A stretch of 64,000 nt of DNA from Actinopolymorpha singaporensis. Its GTDB lineage: Bacteria; Actinomycetota; Actinomycetes; Propionibacteriales; Actinopolymorphaceae. Of the stretch, positions 10,666 to 20,035 are shown one piece after another. Below the pieces are notes generated by a model. It worked only from the letters and a program-made list of their open reading frames with translations. It was not told the DNA's origin and did no database searches. Position 1 is the first letter of the stretch. Each line of letters starts with the position of its first letter. The stretch lies in the NCBI RefSeq assembly GCF_900104745.1, contig NZ_LT629732.1, forward strand, positions 5,195,981 through 5,259,980. Reading direction: 5' to 3'. The translations under genes were made by a program, and so were the position numbers.

Positions 10666-11448
10666 TCACTGCTTGTTGGTCTTGGCAGCCGCGGAGTCGA
10701 TCGCGAGCTTCAGGCCGGTCCCGCTGGTGTCGCCGGGGTCCAGCTGCTTGCCGTTGACGAAGACCGTGGGGGTGCCCTGTACGCCGCGGTCGGTGCCGGT
10801 CTTGTCGACCGCCTTGACCCAGTCGGCGAACTTGTCACCGTTGACGCAGGAACGGAACGAGCCGGAGGTGAGCCCGATCCCCTTGCCGAGCTCGACCAGC
10901 TGGGAGTTGGTCCAGCTCTGGCTGTAGTTGGCGTACAGCGCGTCGTGCATCTCGCGGGCCTTGCCGGCGTCGACGGCGCACCCGAAGGCGTTGGCGGCGA
11001 GCTCGGTCGGCCGGCCGAAGCCCGGCAGCGTGAGCGGGTAGTAGATGACCCGCGCCTTGCCGGCCTCGACCTGTTGGTTCAGGGTCTGCTCGGCGTCGCT
11101 TTCGAAGTCGCGGCAGTGCGGGCAGGCGAAGTCCTCGAACATCTCCACCACGACGGGGGCACTGGACTTGCCGAACCCGACACCGTCGCCCTGACCGCCC
11201 GCCTTGCCGGCGACCGGCGTCGGGTCGCTCTTGGAGGCCGGTTTGTACGGGGCGACGACGCCCTCGGGGTAGGCCGCGGTGGTGTCGACCTTGGAGCGCT
11301 GCCACTGGACGACCGCGGCGATGGCCACGATCACCACGGCCACGACCACGGCCACGCCGATGCGCATCATGTTCTCGCGCCGCTTGGCCTGCGCGGCCTG
11401 CCGGGCACGCTCGGCGCGCAACTGCTCCCGGGCCGACTTCTTGCTCAT
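10666..11448 (-). CDS. Membrane-anchored DsbA-like thioredoxin-fold protein
   Basis: 260 aa. A basic cytoplasmic N-terminus (SKKSAREQLRAERARQAAQ) is followed by a single membrane helix at about 28-49, a short linker, and a DsbA/DSBA-like thioredoxin domain (PF13462 type) from about residue 90. The active-site motif is CPHC in EDFACPHCRDFE. An extracytoplasmic role as thiol oxidase or isomerase is likely. Two further cysteines (NAFGCAVDAG and FRSCVNGDKF) may form a structural disulfide. Its place between trpA and lgt appears to be part of the actinobacterial gene order rather than a functional link. Confidence 0.85.
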   Translation of the reverse strand: MSKKSAREQLRAERARQAAQAKRRENMMRIGVAVVVAVVIVAIAAVVQWQRSKVDTTAAYPEGVVAPYKPASKSDPTPVAGKAGGQGDGVGFGKSSAPVVVEMFEDFACPHCRDFESDAEQTLNQQVEAGKARVIYYPLTLPGFGRPTELAANAFGCAVDAGKAREMHDALYANYSQSWTNSQLVELGKGIGLTSGSFRSCVNGDKFADWVKAVDKTGTDRGVQGTPTVFVNGKQLDPGDTSGTGLKLAIDSAAAKTNKQ

Positions 11449-11473
11449 GCCGCTCTCCGCCTCGTCTGTCCAC

Positions 11474-11499
11474 CGGCGCCGCCGCGTCGCGGCGCCGGA
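11474..11499 (-). terminator. GC-rich hairpin after trpA
   Basis: CCGGCGCCGC and GCGGCGCCGG form a perfect 10-bp stem with a 6-nt loop in the 64-nt gap between trpA and the DsbA-like gene. There is no T-tract. It may be a terminator, attenuator or processing hairpin for the trpCBA message. Confidence 0.5.
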
Positions 11500-11512
11500 T
11501 GCTGGTGGTGCC

Positions 11513-12331
11513 TCACTGCCCCCGCCGGCGAACTCCGTCGGCGAGGTCGCGGGCGACTTCGCGCACCCGCTCGACGCCGGCGCGCTCGTCGGGCGCGTCC
11601 AGCAACGGGCGTACGAACGCCGAGCCGACGATCACCGCGTCCGCACTCGCCGCCACCTCGGCGGCCTGGTCGCCGTTGGACACGCCGATCCCGACGCCGA
11701 CGGGCAGGTCGGTGACCTCCCGCAGTCTGGCGACCAGCCCGGGCGCACCGGCGCTGGTCTGCTCACGGGCGCCGGTCACCCCCATCACCGCCGCGGCGTA
11801 GACGAAGCCCCGGGAGGCCTGCGCGGTCAGCCGCAGCCGCTCGGTGGACGACGACAGCGCGACCAGGAAGACCCGGTCCAGGCCGGTCGCGTCGCTGGCG
11901 GCCACCCACTCCCCGGCCTCCTCCGGAATCAGGTCGGGCGTGATCAGCCCCACCCCGCCGGCCGAGGAGAGGTCCCGTGCGAAGCGTTCAACGCCGTAGC
12001 GCTCGATCGGGTTCCAGTACGTCATCACCAGGGTCGGTACGCCGAAGCCGGAGACCGCCTCGACCGTACGGAGAACGTCCTTGGTGCGGGTGCCGCCGCG
12101 CAGCGCCTGGTCGGCGGCCGCCTGGATGGTCGGGCCGTCCATCGTCGGGTCGGAGTAGGGCAGGCCGACCTCGAAGACGTCGACCCCCGCCTCGGCCATC
12201 GCCTCGAACGCCGCGATCGCACCGTCGTAGCTCGGGAATCCCGCCGGCAGGTAGCCGACGAGCACCCCGCGGCCCTCTTCCTTCGCCCTGGCGAAGACCG
12301 GGCCGACCCCGGTGGACGTCGAGGTGCTCAC
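11513..12331 (-). CDS. trpA: Tryptophan synthase alpha chain
   Basis: TrpA cleaves indole-3-glycerol phosphate and channels indole to TrpB. The 272-aa TIM barrel has the catalytic Glu region ([10 protein letters not shown]), the Asp motif [18 protein letters not shown] and the phosphate-binding [11 protein letters not shown] block. The GTG start at 12331 overlaps the trpB stop as GTGA, so the two chains are translationally coupled; the frame extends further upstream but only inside trpB. Confidence 0.95.
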   Translation of the reverse strand: MSTSTSTGVGPVFARAKEEGRGVLVGYLPAGFPSYDGAIAAFEAMAEAGVDVFEVGLPYSDPTMDGPTIQAAADQALRGGTRTKDVLRTVEAVSGFGVPTLVMTYWNPIERYGVERFARDLSSAGGVGLITPDLIPEEAGEWVAASDATGLDRVFLVALSSSTERLRLTAQASRGFVYAAAVMGVTGAREQTSAGAPGLVARLREVTDLPVGVGIGVSNGDQAAEVAASADAVIVGSAFVRPLLDAPDERAGVERVREVARDLADGVRRRGQ

Positions 12332-13638
12332 GCCTTCTCCTCCGTGCTCTCCCGCGCCGAGTCCGCCTGCTTGGCGTTCTCCCGCTCGGTACCGGCCGTC
12401 TCCACCCCGGGCTTGTCGTCGAGCAGACCGAACCACGTGGCGGCGGTGTCGACGTCCTTGTCGCCCCGGCCGGACAGGCACACCAGGACGGTCGCGTCCG
12501 GGCCGAGGTCCTCGGCCACCCGGAGCGCTCCGGCCACCGCGTGCGCGGACTCGATCGCGGGGATGATCCCCTCGGTCCGGGTCAGGAGCCGCAGCGCGTC
12601 CATCGCCTCGGCGTCGGTCACCGGGAGGTAGGTCGCGCGGCCGGTGTCGTGCAGCCAGGCGTGCTCGGGCCCCACCCCCGGGTAGTCCAGCCCCGCGGAG
12701 ATCGAGTGGCTCTCGATGGTCTGGCCGTCCTCGTCCTGGAGGAGGTAGGACCGGGTGCCGTGCAGGACGCCGACCTGACCGGAGGTGATCGTCGCGGCGT
12801 GCCGGCCGGTGTCCACGCCGTCGCCGCCGGCCTCGAAGCCGTAGAGCCGGACGGACTCGTCGGGAACGAACGCGGTGAACGTGCCGATCGCGTTGGAGCC
12901 GCCGCCCACGCACGCGCACACCGCGTCCGGAAGGGAGCCGGTCAGCTCGATCGTCTGTGCCCGGGCCTCGTCGCCGATACCGCGGCAGAAGTCGCGCACC
13001 ATGACCGGGAACGGGTGCGGTCCGGCTGCGGTGCCCAGGAGGTAGTGGGTGTTGTCGACGGAGGCCACCCAGTCGCGCAGCGCCTCGTTGATCGCGTCCT
13101 TCAGCGTCCGGCTGCCGGTCGTCACCGGGATCACCTCGGCGCCGAGCAACTCCATCCGGGCGACGTTGAGCGCCTGCCGGCGGGTGTCCTCCTCGCCCAT
13201 GTAGACCACGCAGTCCAGGCCGAGGTAGGCGCAGGCGGTGGCGGTGGCCACACCGTGCTGCCCGGCCCCGGTCTCGGCGATGATCCGGGTCTTGCCCATC
13301 CGGACCGCCAGCAGTGCCTGGCCGAGGACGTTGCGGATCTTGTGGGCGCCGGTGTGGTTGAGGTCCTCCCGCTTGAGCAGGATCCGGACGCCGGCCACCT
13401 CGGAGAGGCGGGTCGCGTCGTAGAGCGGGCTCGGCAGGTTGGCGTACTCCCGGAACATCCGGTCCAGTTCGGCCATGAACGCCGGGTCGGCCTGCGCGGC
13501 GCGGTGCGCCTGCTCGAGTTCGTCGAGCGCGCTGATCAGGGCCTCGGGGGTGAACCGGCCGCCGAAGCGACCGAAATGTCCGTCGAGTCCCTGACCGAGC
13601 ACGCCCCGGTCGGTGTTGGCAGCGGCCACGTCAGTCAT
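12328..13638 (-). CDS. trpB: Tryptophan synthase beta chain
   Basis: A PLP enzyme joining indole and serine to tryptophan. 436 aa. The PLP lysine is K100 in HTGAHKIRN, the glycine-rich phosphate clamp is GGGSNAIG, and the catalytic Glu lies in AETGAGQHG. The C-terminal 35 residues after GDKDVDT are a polar extension ([17 protein letters not shown]) with no obvious role. It is a TrpB1 type with close coupling to trpA. Confidence 0.96.
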   Translation of the reverse strand: MTDVAAANTDRGVLGQGLDGHFGRFGGRFTPEALISALDELEQAHRAAQADPAFMAELDRMFREYANLPSPLYDATRLSEVAGVRILLKREDLNHTGAHKIRNVLGQALLAVRMGKTRIIAETGAGQHGVATATACAYLGLDCVVYMGEEDTRRQALNVARMELLGAEVIPVTTGSRTLKDAINEALRDWVASVDNTHYLLGTAAGPHPFPVMVRDFCRGIGDEARAQTIELTGSLPDAVCACVGGGSNAIGTFTAFVPDESVRLYGFEAGGDGVDTGRHAATITSGQVGVLHGTRSYLLQDEDGQTIESHSISAGLDYPGVGPEHAWLHDTGRATYLPVTDAEAMDALRLLTRTEGIIPAIESAHAVAGALRVAEDLGPDATVLVCLSGRGDKDVDTAATWFGLLDDKPGVETAGTERENAKQADSARESTEEKA

Positions 13639-13703
13639 CGAGTCACTTCGGTTCGGGGGTCGGTTGCGAGTGGGTTCGGGCAGTCATGGGACCGGCCACC
13701 GGC

Positions 13704-14507
13704 TCAGTCATGGTGCAGAGCCGGATGGGCACCGGCCGCGACCAGATCGGCCACCGCGGACCGGGGGTCCTTCCCGGTGACCAGGCTCTCGCCGACGAGG
13801 ACGGCGTGAGCACCGGCGCGGGCGTACTCGATCACGTCGTGTGGTCCGCGCACGCCGGACTCCGCCACCTTGACGATACCGTCGGGGACCCGCGGCGAGA
13901 GCCGGCTGAACGCGCTCCGGTCGACCTCCAGGGTGCGCAGGTCTCGGGCGTTGACGCCGATCAGCTTCGCGCCCGCGTCGACGGCCCGCTCGACCTCCTC
14001 CTCGGTGTGCACCTCGACCAGCGGGGTGAGGCCGATCGACACCGCGCGCTCGATCAGCGAGACCAGGGCGTTCTGCTTCAAGGCCGCCACGATGAGCAGC
14101 ACCAGGTCGGCGCCGTAGGCCCGGGCCTCCCAGAGCTGGTAGCTGGTGATCACGAAGTCCTTGCGGAGGATCGGAACGTCCACCGAGGAACGCACCGCCC
14201 GGAGGTCGTCGATCGAGCCGCCGAACCGGCGGCGCTCGGTCAGGACGCTGATCACAGCGGCCCCGCCGGCCTGGTAGTCGGAGGCGAGCGCGGCCGGATC
14301 GGCGATCGCGGCGAGCGCACCCTTGCTCGGACTCGACCGCTTGACCTCCGCGATGACGGCAACGCCGTCGCCCCGCAGAACCGGGACGGGATCGATGGCG
14401 TACGGAAGAAGGGCGACCCGCTTCTTCAGATCGTCGATCGAGACTCTCGCCTGCCGCTCCTCAAGGTCGGCGCGGACCCCGTCGAGGATCTCGTCGAGAA
14501 CACTCAC
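13704..14507 (-). CDS. trpC: Indole-3-glycerol phosphate synthase
   Basis: TrpC converts carboxyphenylamino-deoxyribulose phosphate to indole-3-glycerol phosphate. 267 aa. Hallmarks are [12 protein letters not shown] (catalytic Lys), [23 protein letters not shown] and AESGVRG. The GTG start at 14507 ([11 protein letters not shown]) has a good ribosome site (AGGAAGG). It lies 65 nt upstream of trpB in the same operon. No trpF is present in the window; PriA at 59 kb probably does that step, as established for actinobacteria. Confidence 0.95.
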   Translation of the reverse strand: MSVLDEILDGVRADLEERQARVSIDDLKKRVALLPYAIDPVPVLRGDGVAVIAEVKRSSPSKGALAAIADPAALASDYQAGGAAVISVLTERRRFGGSIDDLRAVRSSVDVPILRKDFVITSYQLWEARAYGADLVLLIVAALKQNALVSLIERAVSIGLTPLVEVHTEEEVERAVDAGAKLIGVNARDLRTLEVDRSAFSRLSPRVPDGIVKVAESGVRGPHDVIEYARAGAHAVLVGESLVTGKDPRSAVADLVAAGAHPALHHD

Positions 14508-14767
14508 GCAGTCAGTCCTTCCTGAGCGACCTAAGCGCAGGCGCGGGTCTTCGGCGAACGAACCCGCTCTCGCTTCCAGAGACCTGCTCAGAGTAACGAC
14601 GACCTCCCCCCACCCCGACACCGGCTGGTGGTCAGGGCGCGTCCGGTGCAGGGCCGCGTGCGCGGTGGAGGAGGCAGGGTACGGGCCCGGAATCAGTACG
14701 AAAACGGTGCGGGCGACGGCGCGGGCCGGGACGGCGAGCGCGGGACCGGTCCCGTCCGCCGCCCGTC
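14508..14767 (-). promoter_or_regulatory. trpC leader and candidate promoter
   Basis: With the hairpin that follows, this is a 314-nt gene-free stretch. A possible minus-strand promoter is TTTCGT (14703-14698), 16 nt, TACCCT (14681-14676), giving a leader of about 160 nt. The leader has a hairpin at 14543-14567 (GCGGGT/ACCCGC arms). A perfect 14-nt palindrome CGGGACCGGTCCCG lies at 14741-14754, just upstream of the -35, and could be an operator. I found no Trp-rich leader peptide, so classical attenuation is not supported here. Confidence 0.35.
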
Positions 14768-14814
14768 GGGGGCGTGTTCCGACGCTGGCCACCAGACTCG
14801 CCGAACACGCCCCC
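14768..14814 (-). terminator. Strong hairpin after the RDD gene
   Basis: GGGGGCGTGTTC and GAACACGCCCCC form a perfect 12-bp stem with a 23-nt loop. It starts only 8 nt beyond the RDD stop and separates it from trpC. There is no T-tract, as is common for high-GC terminators. Confidence 0.65.
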
Positions 14815-14821
14815 GGACGGC

Positions 14822-15541
14822 TCACACCTTGATGACCAGGCTGGACATCACCTTGTCGGCGAACGTCTGGCGCTTCTTGTCCCACAGGGGCCAGAGGAAG
14901 CCGACGTAGCAGGGCAGCGCGTCCAGGATGTGCGCGAGCGCACGGACGAAGGTCGTGCCCGGACCCAGCGGCTGCCCGTCGGACTCACGGACCAGCTTGA
15001 TGTTGAGCACCTGCTTGCCGATGCTCTGACCAGTACGGCCCTGCCGGAAGACGATGTTCCAGATACTGATGGCCAGGCTCACGAGGTACAGGATCGAACC
15101 GATCATCGTGGCTGCCCCCGACGGCTGGCCACCGGACTGCAGACCGGTCATCAGCGCCGAGCCGATGGCGCCGGGGATCCACGCCACGACACCGTCGACG
15201 AGGTACGCGCCCAGACGGTGGACCCACGGGGCGAGCATGTCCCGGTCGATTTCGGGAGCGCCGGAGTACTGGCCGTACTGATCCGGCTGGCCGTACTGAC
15301 CCTGACCGTACTGACCCTGACCGTACCCCTCCTGGCCCTGGGGGTACGCCTGGCCGTAACCCGGCTGCTGGCCGTACTGCTGGCCGTACTGACCGTGTTG
15401 CTGTTGCCGGCCGTAGCCCTGCTGGCCGCCCTGTCCCTGGGCCTGCCGGCCGTAGGGATCCTGAGGCTGCGGAGCACCGTGCCGTCCCGAGGATGAGCCC
15501 TGGTCGGGTGCGTCGGGACCCGGCGGGGTCGGTGTACTCAC
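14822..15541 (-). CDS. RDD family membrane protein with Gln/Gly/Tyr-rich N-terminus
   Basis: 239 aa from a GTG start at 15541. Residues 1-85 are low-complexity, with repeated YGQ, QQYGQ and GQGQYGQ units, mirrored in the DNA as short imperfect repeats. The RDD domain follows ([16 protein letters not shown] with Arg/Asp in the first helix), with about three membrane helices and the later signature [19 protein letters not shown]. The RDD function is unknown; some family members are linked to ion or Na+/H+ transport. It is divergent from the DUF2752 gene. Confidence 0.85.
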   Translation of the reverse strand: MSTPTPPGPDAPDQGSSSGRHGAPQPQDPYGRQAQGQGGQQGYGRQQQHGQYGQQYGQQPGYGQAYPQGQEGYGQGQYGQGQYGQPDQYGQYSGAPEIDRDMLAPWVHRLGAYLVDGVVAWIPGAIGSALMTGLQSGGQPSGAATMIGSILYLVSLAISIWNIVFRQGRTGQSIGKQVLNIKLVRESDGQPLGPGTTFVRALAHILDALPCYVGFLWPLWDKKRQTFADKVMSSLVIKV

Positions 15542-15657
15542 AACCGTCTCCGTTCTGGAAGTCACACGTGAAAGTGGCAACGAATTCGAACAACCTAGTG
15601 GTCACAGCCTCCCCGCGAAACCGGTTCGGGCGAGGGGGTTGGGGTTACCGTGGACCC

Positions 15658-16137
15658 GTGCCGCAACCGCCCCTGAACCGACCGGGCGGTCTGCCCGCCG
15701 CGCGCGCCGCGCACCAGGACGTGCTGCCCTCGGACAGCACGCTGGCCGGCCTCGCCGTCCTAGGCGCCACAGGTCTTGGACTGGCGGCGGCGAACGCCGT
15801 GTCGGGCGGACGGTTCGGCGTCCCGTGCCTGCTGCACTTCCTCACCGGGCTGGACTGCCCGCTGTGCGGTACGACCCGGATGGCGGCCGCCGTGCTGCAC
15901 GGCGACCTGGCCGGCGCGCTCAGGTTCAACGCGCCGGCCCTCCTCGCGATCCTGGTCGTGGCCTACCTGTGGCTGAGCTGGGTGCTCGAACGCCTGCCCT
16001 TCCGTGCCCGACTCCCCCGTCCGGTGCTGGGCCCGCGGGCGCGGTCGGCGCTCCTCCCGGCGGTGGTGGCGGCGGCCGTGGTGTTCATGGTGCTGCGCAA
16101 CCTGCCCTGGCCGCCGTTCACCGCCCTGCACGTCTGA
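15658..16137 (+). CDS. DUF2752 membrane protein
   Basis: 159 aa from GTG at 15658, with about three membrane helices. The DUF2752 signature CPLCGTTRM is at about residues 64-72, followed by a conserved LHGDLAGALRFNAPALLA segment. It often sits near trpC and HGxxPAAW genes in actinobacteria, which suggests this locus was once contiguous with the HGxxPAAW gene now 6.5 kb away. Here it reads opposite to the trp genes and ends 19 nt from the convergent hydrolase. Function unknown. Confidence 0.85.
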   Translation: MPQPPLNRPGGLPAARAAHQDVLPSDSTLAGLAVLGATGLGLAAANAVSGGRFGVPCLLHFLTGLDCPLCGTTRMAAAVLHGDLAGALRFNAPALLAILVVAYLWLSWVLERLPFRARLPRPVLGPRARSALLPAVVAAAVVFMVLRNLPWPPFTALHV

Positions 16138-16156
16138 CCGGCCGGCGGGCGCGGGC

Positions 16157-18265
16157 CTACCCGAGCGCCTTCCGGGCCAGGTCGAAGTACTGGTCGCCGC
16201 GCACCACGCGGTAGTCGGATCCGAGCGAGGCGGTCACCTCGGCCAGGTCCTGCGGCGTCATCGCCCAGGCGTTCACGCCGATCGAGACGAACCGCGGCGA
16301 GTTGCCGTCCCAACCCTGCGCCGACCGGGCGATGGCGGCCTTGGTCTCCTGAATTCCGCCGACACCGAGGATGGTGGCGAGTGGCGTACCGCCCTCCACG
16401 AGGCGGGTGGTGGTCGTGCCGGACCAGTTCAGGAAGATCCCCTGCGGCTCGACGTCGGAGACGTACGCATGGGTCTTCTCCGCCGACAGGTCGACGTCGT
16501 GACCGTCCACCCGGTTGAGCACGTAGACGATTCCCATCCCCGTCGCGTGCATGTACTTGCCGGTCTGCCGGGTGAACGCGCCGAAGGTGCCGTCCGGCCA
16601 CGGTGTCGGGTAGATGTAGCCCGCGCCGGAGGGGCCCGCCACCAGCAGGTCGTTGTCGGTCGCGGTGCGCTGGAAGTGGCTGAGGAAGTTCGGCGCGGCG
16701 TCGGCGAGCAGCGGGTTGGTGGTCCAGTTGACCGGCACGCTGCCCCTGCCCGGGTTGTCCCACAGGATCCGCAGCCGGTGTTCGTTGTACTGCAGGTTGT
16801 CGCCCTCGGACATGGTGAAGGTGACGTAGACCTTGTTCTCCAGCGGAAGCGTGGGTGCCGGCTTCTGCTGGTCGGAGATCGGCGCCCGGGCACCGGAATG
16901 CACGGTGAGGTTCTCGAACCAGTCCGCGGCCAGCACGTAGACGCCGTGTCTCGAGCACAGTTCGGTGCCGCCGAACTCGCCCGCGATGTCCTGGGCGAAC
17001 CACCCGAGATAGGGCGTGTACGGCTCGACCTCGGACATGATCTGCTCGAACAGTTCGCGTTCGGCGTCGACGTTCGGATCCAGCCAGAACGTCATCGCCT
17101 GGTTGGCCACGGCGTAGTCGCGCAGGTAGGCGAACGCCACCTTCGTCGGCCGGGCCGGCTCGGTCTTGCTCACCGACACCACGTACTCGTTCCACATCTC
17201 CACCGAGAGCGTCAGCTTCGACGTTCCGGAGGGCGGGGCGAACCCGTACACGAAGTAGCGGCCGCCGTCGGCGAACCGGTGCAGCGGCGGGCCCAGGCTG
17301 GTCTGGGAGTTGCTGTCGTCGAAGAGGTACGGGTCCTCCGCGTCGGTGCCGGGCACGAAGTCGGCCACCACGGTGTCGTCCGCGCGCAACGTCACCTGGT
17401 GCACGGCGGGGCCCCAGCCGTCGTTGGTGAACGCGTCGTCGAAGCGCACCCACACGCCTTTGCCGCCGAGCTGGCCGGTGAGGTCGAACTCGTACACCTT
17501 CCGGTTGGAGGCGTCGTGGATGTGCGTGTCCACCTTGGCGATGGTGGTGTAGTACGACGGGAGTCCGGGCGGGAGGCTGACGTCCTTCAGCGGCGGCAGG
17601 CCGATCAGCATCCGGTGGGTGGTCTGCGACCAGAGGTTCTCGAACTGCCAGCGGTAGGCGTCGATCCGGCTGGTGAACCGCCCGCGCAGGTCCTCGACCA
17701 CCTTCACGCCGTAGTCCTTCGCAAGCGGTCCCACCAGGTCCGGGCCGACGGCGACGAGGTTGCGCAGGCCGGCGAGGGTGGTGGCCACATTGAGCGAGTC
17801 GGGCACCTCGGGGTCGTACACGACGCTGCCACGGATCGCGCCGCGGTACCTGTCCACCAGCGTCCAGAAGTCGTCGCGCACGGTGTACGACACGCCCAGG
17901 TCGCGCAGCCAGGTCAGCCGGCCCTCGCCGTTGGTGGCGTCGTCGCCGATGAGGTAGATCTGCGGACGGACCCGGTTCACCAACCCCTGCAGGGTTCCCA
18001 GCATCAGCTTCTCGTCGCCGGACAGGCCGGTGATGTCTACGACGTCGAGGGCGCGTGGTGACGCGAAGTGGGGCAACGCCTGCCCGTCCGGCCAGCTGAT
18101 GCCCGACCGCGCCCGGGTCGTGGTGGCGGTCACACCGGTTGCCGGGCCGCCGGTTGCCGCCTGTGCGGTCCCCGGCGTGAGGAGGTTCGGCACGGTCGCT
18201 GCACCGAGTCCGGCCACGACCATTCGGCCGAAGGTCCGCCGCGAGTACTGGTTGTTCCATGTCAT
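16157..18265 (-). CDS. Tat-exported GxGYxYP family putative glycoside hydrolase
   Basis: 702 aa. The N-terminus has a twin-arginine motif (YSRRTFGRM), then a hydrophobic stretch and an AQA cleavage region. The family-naming motif GxGYxYP is present as GAGYIYP near residues 545-551. The N- and C-terminal GxGYxYP domains (PF16216/PF14323) cover the protein, with an inserted beta-rich segment at about 230-345. It is predicted to act on carbohydrate outside the cell, but substrates of this family are unproven. The ATG at 18265 was chosen because it starts just before the Tat motif; the frame upstream is non-coding repeat DNA. Confidence 0.8.
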   Translation of the reverse strand: MTWNNQYSRRTFGRMVVAGLGAATVPNLLTPGTAQAATGGPATGVTATTTRARSGISWPDGQALPHFASPRALDVVDITGLSGDEKLMLGTLQGLVNRVRPQIYLIGDDATNGEGRLTWLRDLGVSYTVRDDFWTLVDRYRGAIRGSVVYDPEVPDSLNVATTLAGLRNLVAVGPDLVGPLAKDYGVKVVEDLRGRFTSRIDAYRWQFENLWSQTTHRMLIGLPPLKDVSLPPGLPSYYTTIAKVDTHIHDASNRKVYEFDLTGQLGGKGVWVRFDDAFTNDGWGPAVHQVTLRADDTVVADFVPGTDAEDPYLFDDSNSQTSLGPPLHRFADGGRYFVYGFAPPSGTSKLTLSVEMWNEYVVSVSKTEPARPTKVAFAYLRDYAVANQAMTFWLDPNVDAERELFEQIMSEVEPYTPYLGWFAQDIAGEFGGTELCSRHGVYVLAADWFENLTVHSGARAPISDQQKPAPTLPLENKVYVTFTMSEGDNLQYNEHRLRILWDNPGRGSVPVNWTTNPLLADAAPNFLSHFQRTATDNDLLVAGPSGAGYIYPTPWPDGTFGAFTRQTGKYMHATGMGIVYVLNRVDGHDVDLSAEKTHAYVSDVEPQGIFLNWSGTTTTRLVEGGTPLATILGVGGIQETKAAIARSAQGWDGNSPRFVSIGVNAWAMTPQDLAEVTASLGSDYRVVRGDQYFDLARKALG

Positions 18266-18375
18266 CGGTCGTCGCACCGCCTGGTGGTAAGCGCTGTCCG
18301 CGCGCTGGAGAAGGGAATCCGGACACGCCCGGCCACCGCGGCGACGGACCCGGAGAGATGCCTCCGCGGCGCACC

Positions 18376-18543
18376 GGCGTACGGGAGTTGCTGCGGGTCG
18401 AGCGGGAGTACTGGCATACGGAAGAAGCGGACGTGCCGGAGTTGCAGACGTACGGGATGAACGGACGTACGGGAGGAACGGACGCTCGGGGAGGGCCGAC
18501 GTACGGAGGAACCACGAACGAGAGCTGACGTGCCCGGGAAACG
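18376..18543. repeat. Degenerate 17-bp tandem repeats
   Basis: Six contiguous 17-bp units start at 18413, 18430, 18447, 18464, 18481 and 18498, with consensus close to GACGTACGGGAGGAACG. Weaker units lie at 18376 and 18527. A 17-bp period does not keep a reading frame, so this is not a protein repeat. It lies inside the 459-nt gene-free gap, 110 nt or more upstream of the GxGYxYP hydrolase start. Possible roles are a multi-site operator, an iteron-like array or a neutral minisatellite. Confidence 0.7.
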
Positions 18544-18610
18544 ACGAGCGGGTGCCCGTCCCAAGCGATGCTGAGTGATTGTGGTGTGTGCGGACAGGCG
18601 CAGACAAGAT

Positions 18611-18656
18611 CACTGGCCAGAGCAGGCCGCGTTGTCGCGGGCCGCTCCGGCCAGTG
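18611..18656 (-). terminator. Long hairpin terminator after rocD
   Basis: Two 21-nt arms starting CACTGGCC and ending GGCCAGTG pair with only about three mismatches around a TTGT loop. It lies 69 nt beyond the rocD stop, and on the minus strand ATCTTGTCT follows. The rest of the 18545-18724 gap shows nothing else recognisable. Confidence 0.7.
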
Positions 18657-18724
18657 AGGTGGTCGGCTCCGTGGTGCCGAACGTGATGCCGAGGTTGTGC
18701 CGAGCGTGGTGGGTGGCGCCGTGC

Positions 18725-20035
18725 CTACCGAGTCGCCAGCACGTCGGCCAACTGGTCCACGGCCCACTCCAGGTCGGCCTGTTCGATCACCAGGGGCGGT
18801 GCCAGCCGGATCGTCGAGCCGTGGGTGTCCTTGGCGAGTACCCCCCGCTCGGCGAGCGTGGAGCAGATGTCGCGACCGGTGCCGAGCGCGGGATCGACGT
18901 CGATGCCGGCCCACAGACCGGCAGTGCGTACGCCCACGAGCCCCTTCCCCAGCAGGGCGTTCAGGCGCTCGGTGAGGACGGTACCCAGGGCTGCGGCCCG
19001 TCGCTGGTAGCTGCCGTCGGTGAGCAGGCCCACCACGGCCCGGCCGACCGCACATGCCAGCGGGTTGCCGCCGAACGTGCTGCCGTGCTGACCCGGGCGG
19101 ACGACGCTCAGCACGTCCGGCGAGCCGGCCACCGCCGAGACCGGCACCACTCCGCCGCCGAGCGCCTTGCCGAGGATGTAGAGGTCGGGGACGACGCCTT
19201 CGCGGTCGCAGGCGAACGTGGTGCCCGTCCGCCCAAGCCCGGCCTGGATCTCGTCGGCGAGCAGGAGTACGCCCCGCTCGGTGCACGTGCGGCGGACCTC
19301 GCGCAGGTAGCCCTCCGGAGGCACGATCACCCCGGCCTCGCCCTGGACGGGTTCGATCAGCACGGCGACCGTGGTGTCGTCGATCGCGTCGGCGACCGCA
19401 CCCGCGTCGCCGTACGGCACGGTCACGAAGCCCGACGTGTAGGGGCCGTAGTGGTCGCGGGCGTCCGGGTCGTCGGAGAAGCTCACGATCGTGATCGTGC
19501 GGCCGTGGAAGTTGCCGGCCGCGACGACGATGGTGGCCTGCCCGTCCGGGACACCCTTGCGCTCGTAGCCCCACTTGCGGGCCAGCTTCAGCGCGGTCTC
19601 CACCGCCTCCGCGCCGGTGTTCATCGGCAGCACCATGACGCCGGGGGAAGCCTCGGCGCCGGTGACGGACCCCGTGCTCGACATCGGGTTCGACGCCGCG
19701 ACCAGCCCGGCGAGCTCGGCGCAGAAGGCCCCGAACTGGTCGTGGTGGAACGCCCGGCTGATCAACGTCAGCCGGTCCAGCTGCTCACGTGCGGCGGCGA
19801 GGATGGCCGGGTGGCGGTGGCCGAAGTTGAGCGCGGAGTACCCCGCCAGGCAGTCGAGGTAACGTCGCCCGTCCACGCCGGTCACCCAGGCGCCCTCGGC
19901 TTCGGCGGCCACCACCGGCAGCGGATGGTAGTTGTGCGCGGCGTACCGCTCGGCGAGCGTGATCTGCGCCGCGGTCGGGTCCAGGGTCGGGTCCAGGGTC
20001 GGGTCCGCGGTTCGGGTCGTCGGGTCACCGAGCAT
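18725..20035 (-). CDS. rocD: Ornithine aminotransferase
   Basis: A class III PLP aminotransferase turning ornithine and 2-oxoglutarate into glutamate semialdehyde and glutamate. 436 aa from ATG 20035. Motifs are the PLP contact NTGAEAVETALKLARKWGY, ADEIQAGLGRTG (Asp) and the Schiff-base Lys in ILGKALGGG. It starts with a short repeat DPTLDPTLDPT before the conserved ERYAAHNYHPLPVV. Its start overlaps the upstream amidinohydrolase-like gene by 11 nt, so the two are cotranslated; together they can form a route from arginine to glutamate. Confidence 0.93.
   Translation of the reverse strand: MLGDPTTRTADPTLDPTLDPTAAQITLAERYAAHNYHPLPVVAAEAEGAWVTGVDGRRYLDCLAGYSALNFGHRHPAILAAAREQLDRLTLISRAFHHDQFGAFCAELAGLVAASNPMSSTGSVTGAEASPGVMVLPMNTGAEAVETALKLARKWGYERKGVPDGQATIVVAAGNFHGRTITIVSFSDDPDARDHYGPYTSGFVTVPYGDAGAVADAIDDTTVAVLIEPVQGEAGVIVPPEGYLREVRRTCTERGVLLLADEIQAGLGRTGTTFACDREGVVPDLYILGKALGGGVVPVSAVAGSPDVLSVVRPGQHGSTFGGNPLACAVGRAVVGLLTDGSYQRRAAALGTVLTERLNALLGKGLVGVRTAGLWAGIDVDPALGTGRDICSTLAERGVLAKDTHGSTIRLAPPLVIEQADLEWAVDQLADVLATR

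Noticed and set aside
14508..14767. Trp attenuator leader peptide before trpC
   Set aside because: Only isolated Trp codons were found in the leader frames, with no tandem Trp run.
18259..18528. Short plus-strand frame across the 17-bp repeats
   Set aside because: The repeat period does not preserve frame and there is no ribosome site or homologous motif; treated as non-coding.
18376..18543. Plasmid-type iteron origin
   Set aside because: No Rep gene, DnaA boxes or partition genes nearby; only the unit length resembles iterons.
15963..19574. Long minus-strand frame spanning the GxGYxYP hydrolase and rocD
   Set aside because: It is an out-of-frame shadow (Arg/Pro/Gly-rich) of two genes with clear motifs in other frames.
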